From Methanobacteriota archaeon (GTDB lineage: Archaea; Halobacteriota; Methanomicrobia; Methanomicrobiales; Methanomicrobiaceae), in contig JAENYT010000016.1 of NCBI GenBank assembly GCA_016841665.1, positions 1 to 34,179 of the forward strand: 34,179 bases of DNA, written 5' to 3'. The notes under the pieces are model-generated. The model made no database searches. It worked only from the letters and a program-made list of their open reading frames with translations, and was not told the origin of the DNA. Shown here one piece after another: positions 31,387 through 34,179 of this stretch; position 1 is the stretch's first letter; each line of letters starts with the position of its first letter. Position numbers and translations under genes: made by a program.

Positions 31387-32379
31387 TCAGGTAATTGCGG
31401 TTCCTTCCAGCCACACGCCGGGCGCCGCCACGACCTCACCGACCACCCGGGCGTCGGGCACGATTCCGGTCACGGCATCAACCGTCTCCGTGGCCACGAC
31501 GAAGACGTAGCCCATGCCCATGTTGAAGGTGCGGTACATCTCCTCCGCCGCCACCCCGCCCGCTTCTGCCATCCATGCAAAGATGGGCTGGGACGTCAGG
31601 GGATCGGTGATCGAGAACCCGACGCTGCCGAGCCGGTTCAGGTTGCGAAGGCCCCCGCCGGTGATATGGCACATCCCGTGCACCTCCACAGCGGCGGTGA
31701 CTTCCAGTGCTTCGGCATAGATGCGGGTGGGGGTAAGCAGCTCCTCCCCGAAGGTCTTCCCCCCGGGAAGGCGCTCTTCCCAGCCTGCGTGCTCCTCCAC
31801 GAGTTTCCGGGCCAGGGTGAGGCCGTTGCTGTGGATGCCGCTCGACGGCACCCCGACAATGCAATCACCCGGGGCGATCTGCTCCCCGGTAACGATGCGG
31901 TCTTTTTGCTGGACGCCGAGGCAGGTCCCGGCGAGGTCGAGGCCGTTGACGAGGCCGTTGAGCGTCGCCGTCTCCCCGCCGATGATGTTGAGGTTGGCCA
32001 GTTCCGCGCCCCGGTTGAGCCCGACCCCGATCTGGGCCATCTTCTCCACGGAGAGGGCGTCGGTGGCAATGTAGTCGACGAAGGCCACCGGTTCCATGTT
32101 CATCACGTAGAGGTCGTTGACGTTCATGGCGATGCAGTCGATGCCTACGCTGGTCCAGTTGTGCAGGTGGTCGGCGATGAGCATCTTGGTGCCCACCCCG
32201 TCCACGGCGAGCGCCAGCACCATCTCCCCGAACTCGATCAGCCCGGCGAAATGGCCCACGCCCCCGTGCATGGGAAACGACCCTTCCCGCCGGAAGGTCA
32301 GCTGCTCGACGAGGGCGTGCACCGCGGATGCCTCGAGGTCGATATCGACCCCCGCCTCCCGGTAGCTACGCGTCGTCAT
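31387..32379 (-). CDS. purM: Phosphoribosylformylglycinamidine cyclo-ligase (AIR synthetase)
   Basis: Fifth step of purine synthesis: ATP-dependent ring closure of formylglycinamidine ribotide to aminoimidazole ribotide. It has 330 residues. Motifs are YREAGVDIDLEASAV at the N-terminus, LALAVDGVGTK, DCIAMNVNDLYVMNMEPVAF and IIGGETATL, all typical of PurM. The C-terminal domain has GIHSNGLTLAR and HITGGGLRNL. It overlaps lysC by 14 nt, so purine and aspartate-family synthesis are transcribed together here. purF lies about 2.3 kb away in a separate operon. Confidence 0.96.
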   Translation of the reverse strand: MTTRSYREAGVDIDLEASAVHALVEQLTFRREGSFPMHGGVGHFAGLIEFGEMVLALAVDGVGTKMLIADHLHNWTSVGIDCIAMNVNDLYVMNMEPVAFVDYIATDALSVEKMAQIGVGLNRGAELANLNIIGGETATLNGLVNGLDLAGTCLGVQQKDRIVTGEQIAPGDCIVGVPSSGIHSNGLTLARKLVEEHAGWEERLPGGKTFGEELLTPTRIYAEALEVTAAVEVHGMCHITGGGLRNLNRLGSVGFSITDPLTSQPIFAWMAEAGGVAAEEMYRTFNMGMGYVFVVATETVDAVTGIVPDARVVGEVVAAPGVWLEGTAIT

Positions 32380-33772
32380 CGCAATCCTCCGAGAGCCTGA
32401 ATTCGTCGTGGAGCACCCGCAGTGCGGCCGGGCCGTCTTCCCGCCTGACCACGAAGGAGACGTTGACCTCCGAGGAGCCCTGCGAGATCATCATCACGTT
32501 GATCCGTGCGCGGCCCATGGCGGTGAAGATGCGGCCGCTGATCCCGGGGGTGCCGGCCATCCCTGAGCCGACGACGGCGGCGGCGATCACGCCCCGGTCG
32601 TGGGTCACGTCGCGGATGAGACCCGCCTTCTGGACATCCCCGAGCGCCTCGAGCGCCCGGTCGAGGTGGTCATCGTCCACGATCAGGGAGATGTTGGCCT
32701 CCGAGGATCCCTGCGAGATCATCATGATATTGACGTCCCGGTCGGCGAGGGACGAGAAGATGGCCCTGGCCACCCCCGGTCGCCCGATCATCTGGGCGCC
32801 GGCGATGGTGATCAGGGAGACCCGCTCGATGTAGGAGATGGCCTTGACCACGCGGTGGTCGCGCTGCTCCCCCTGCACCACCAGGCTGCCGGGGTGGTTG
32901 GGGTTGAAGGTGTGCTTCACCCGCACCGGGATGTCCTTCTGCATGGCTGGCTCGATGGAGCGGGGGTGGAGCACCTTCGCTCCGAAGTAGGAGAGCTCCA
33001 TGGCCTCCAGGTAAGAGACGGAGGGGAGCACCCGGGCATCGTGGATGATCCGGGGATCGGCGGTCATCACCCCGTCCACGTCGGTCCAGATCCAGATCTC
33101 GTCGGCATTGATGGCTGCCCCCACCACCGCCGCCGAGTAGTCGGACCCGCTCCGGCCCAGGGTGGTGAGGACGCCCTGTTTGGTGCAGCCCATGTACCCC
33201 ATGACCACCGGCACGGTGTCGGGGAGTAGAGGCTCGATCCTGCTCCTGATGTGGGTGGCGCTCTCGGGGAGCACCTGCGATCCTCCGTGGATACTTGAGG
33301 TGACCATCCCCGCCTCGCAGCCGTCCATGGCGACCGAGCGGATGCCGCGTTCCCGGAGAGCCGCACTTACGATGATCGCCGAGAGCCGCTCGCCGAAGGA
33401 GATGACGTAGTCCCTTGAGCGAGGGGTCAGCTCCCGCAGGGTGTGGACAGCGTTGAGGATGTTTCTCAGGTTGTCCAGGCGCGTATCGATGAGTTCCCGG
33501 ACCTCATCGGCATCGTCCCCCGCAACCTGGTCGAGCACCCGGAGGTGCCGGGTGCGCAGCGCCTCGATGAAGGTGTCCACAGGAGGTTCTCCGCGCGAGT
33601 CCACCACCTCTTCGGCGATGGCGTGGAGCTGGTCGGTGATCCCGGACATCGCGGAGACCACTACGGCCAGTTCGGCACCGGCGGAATGGTGGCCTTCGAG
33701 GATATCGACGACCTGGCGGATGCATTTTTCATCGGCAACGGACGTGCCGCCAAACTTCATTAAAAGCCTCAT
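32366..33772 (-). CDS. lysC: Aspartate kinase
   Basis: Phosphorylates aspartate, the first step to lysine, methionine, threonine and isoleucine. It has 468 residues, the long single-function archaeal type. The N-terminal KFGGTSV is the ATP/aspartate motif; the kinase part continues with LGRSGSDYSAAVVGAAI and IWTDVDGVMTADPR. Two ACT domains follow (about 310-460), each with the VNIMMISQGSSE-type motif, so feedback control by an amino acid is likely. It is the first gene of the lysC-purM pair and diverges from the flavoprotein gene. Confidence 0.97.
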   Translation of the reverse strand: MRLLMKFGGTSVADEKCIRQVVDILEGHHSAGAELAVVVSAMSGITDQLHAIAEEVVDSRGEPPVDTFIEALRTRHLRVLDQVAGDDADEVRELIDTRLDNLRNILNAVHTLRELTPRSRDYVISFGERLSAIIVSAALRERGIRSVAMDGCEAGMVTSSIHGGSQVLPESATHIRSRIEPLLPDTVPVVMGYMGCTKQGVLTTLGRSGSDYSAAVVGAAINADEIWIWTDVDGVMTADPRIIHDARVLPSVSYLEAMELSYFGAKVLHPRSIEPAMQKDIPVRVKHTFNPNHPGSLVVQGEQRDHRVVKAISYIERVSLITIAGAQMIGRPGVARAIFSSLADRDVNIMMISQGSSEANISLIVDDDHLDRALEALGDVQKAGLIRDVTHDRGVIAAAVVGSGMAGTPGISGRIFTAMGRARINVMMISQGSSEVNVSFVVRREDGPAALRVLHDEFRLSEDCDDDA

Positions 33773-33799
33773 TTTTGGCTCACTCTGTCTCTTACCAAT

Positions 33800-33811
33800 T
33801 TTTTATGTACA
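33800..33811 (+). promoter_or_regulatory. TATA-like element of the flavoprotein gene
   Basis: TTTTTATGTAC is centred about 28 nt before the ATG at 33834, which would give a leader of only a few nucleotides. The same AT-rich 60-nt stretch must also hold the lysC promoter on the other strand (ACATAAAAAATT). Confidence 0.4.
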
Positions 33812-33833
33812 TTTACATCTAACCGAATATAAG

Positions 33834-34179
33834 ATGCATGCAGATGACGTGGTTCGCTGCCATGTGCTGGTCATCGGCAGCGGCGGCGCCGGCGCGCGTG
33901 CCGCGCTCGAGACGGCTCTCTACGGCGATACCGTAATGATCTCCAAGACACTCATCGGCAAGGGCGGGTGTACCACCATGGCTGAGGGGGGATACAACGC
34001 CGTGCTGCGCGAGCTTGACGGCTGCCCCATGCACGTGGAGGACACCCTCCGGGGCGGCGCCTACCTCAACGACCCCGCACTGGTGGACGCCCTCGTCGAT
34101 GAAGCGCCGGCGCGGATGGCCGATCTCGTCCGCTGGGGGGCGGTCTTCGATGTCACCGATGACGGGCAGGTCGCCCAGC
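33834..34179 (+). CDS. Fumarate reductase/succinate dehydrogenase-type flavoprotein subunit (N-terminal part)
   Basis: First 115 residues of an FAD-dependent oxidoreductase; the gene leaves the window at the right edge. The dinucleotide-binding start is HVLVIGSGGAGARAALE (10-26). KGGCTTMAEGGYNA (43-56) matches the conserved 'GG(S/T)...A.GG.NA' FAD motif, and GGAYLNDPALVDALV is the next family stretch. In methanogens the likely identity is the thiol:fumarate reductase flavoprotein (TfrA) or a similar fumarate reductase; L-aspartate oxidase cannot be excluded from this part. Confidence 0.88.
   Translation, partial: MHADDVVRCHVLVIGSGGAGARAALETALYGDTVMISKTLIGKGGCTTMAEGGYNAVLRELDGCPMHVEDTLRGGAYLNDPALVDALVDEAPARMADLVRWGAVFDVTDDGQVAQ

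Noticed and set aside
1-34179. CRISPR arrays, insertion sequences, rRNA genes
   Set aside because: No regularly spaced repeats, transposase frames, terminal inverted repeats or rRNA segments were seen.

Overview
The window is a GC-rich stretch of an archaeal chromosome, most likely a methanogen of the order Methanomicrobiales. The evidence is a membrane-anchored LonB protease, a thermosome, GfcR, NOB1, Lsm, ribosomal protein L37e, archaeal SepF, ZPR1, an archaeal initiator tRNA-Met, archaeal TATA boxes with several leaderless starts, a surface protein of the type common in Methanomicrobiales, and a sodium/solute symporter preceded by a tiny accessory protein. Genes are dense, on both strands, and often overlap by ATGA.

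Layout. 1-5600: LonB (partial, minus), then prs-rtcA-nob1-gfcR (PRPP synthesis, RNA end processing, rRNA maturation, PRPP-binding regulator), then the thermosome. 5590-5950: a small ubiquitin-like/MoaD-like protein and tRNA-Ser(CGA). 5950-10400: an abruptly AT-rich accessory island holding a PIN-GNAT-ASCH fusion, an ASCH protein, a GNAT-(nuclease-like?)-ASCH fusion and another ASCH protein. It has no integrase and no recognisable antitoxin, and is the best candidate for an undescribed system. 10400-17300: a surface protein, an aldo/keto reductase-TetR-ABC exporter operon, a serine hydroxymethyltransferase missing its PLP-lysine region, and a cation/Ca2+ antiporter. 17300-21600: a broken GNAT gene, a 50-residue zinc ribbon, a class I aminotransferase, an HNH nuclease, an SRAP (YedK/HMCES) protein with a small partner, and a flavodoxin-like reductase. 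21600-23424: a drug-type ABC transporter. 23425-24800: a gene-poor stretch with small ORFs and a structured leader. 24800-27320: symporter small subunit and symporter, a pterin-dehydratase-like protein and a thioredoxin. 27440-34179: initiator tRNA-Met, lsm-L37e-purF, a PUA-domain protein, sepF-zpr1, a small conserved protein, lysC-purM, and the start of a fumarate reductase/succinate dehydrogenase-type flavoprotein.

Most of the window is housekeeping: purine synthesis (prs, purF, purM), RNA and ribosome maturation, protein quality control and cell division. The accessory content is the AT-rich island, the surface protein, the exporters and several decayed genes (SHMT, GNAT, a possible remnant at 23.5-23.8 kb), which suggests active gene turnover. 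All functional calls are from reading the sequence; no database search was run.
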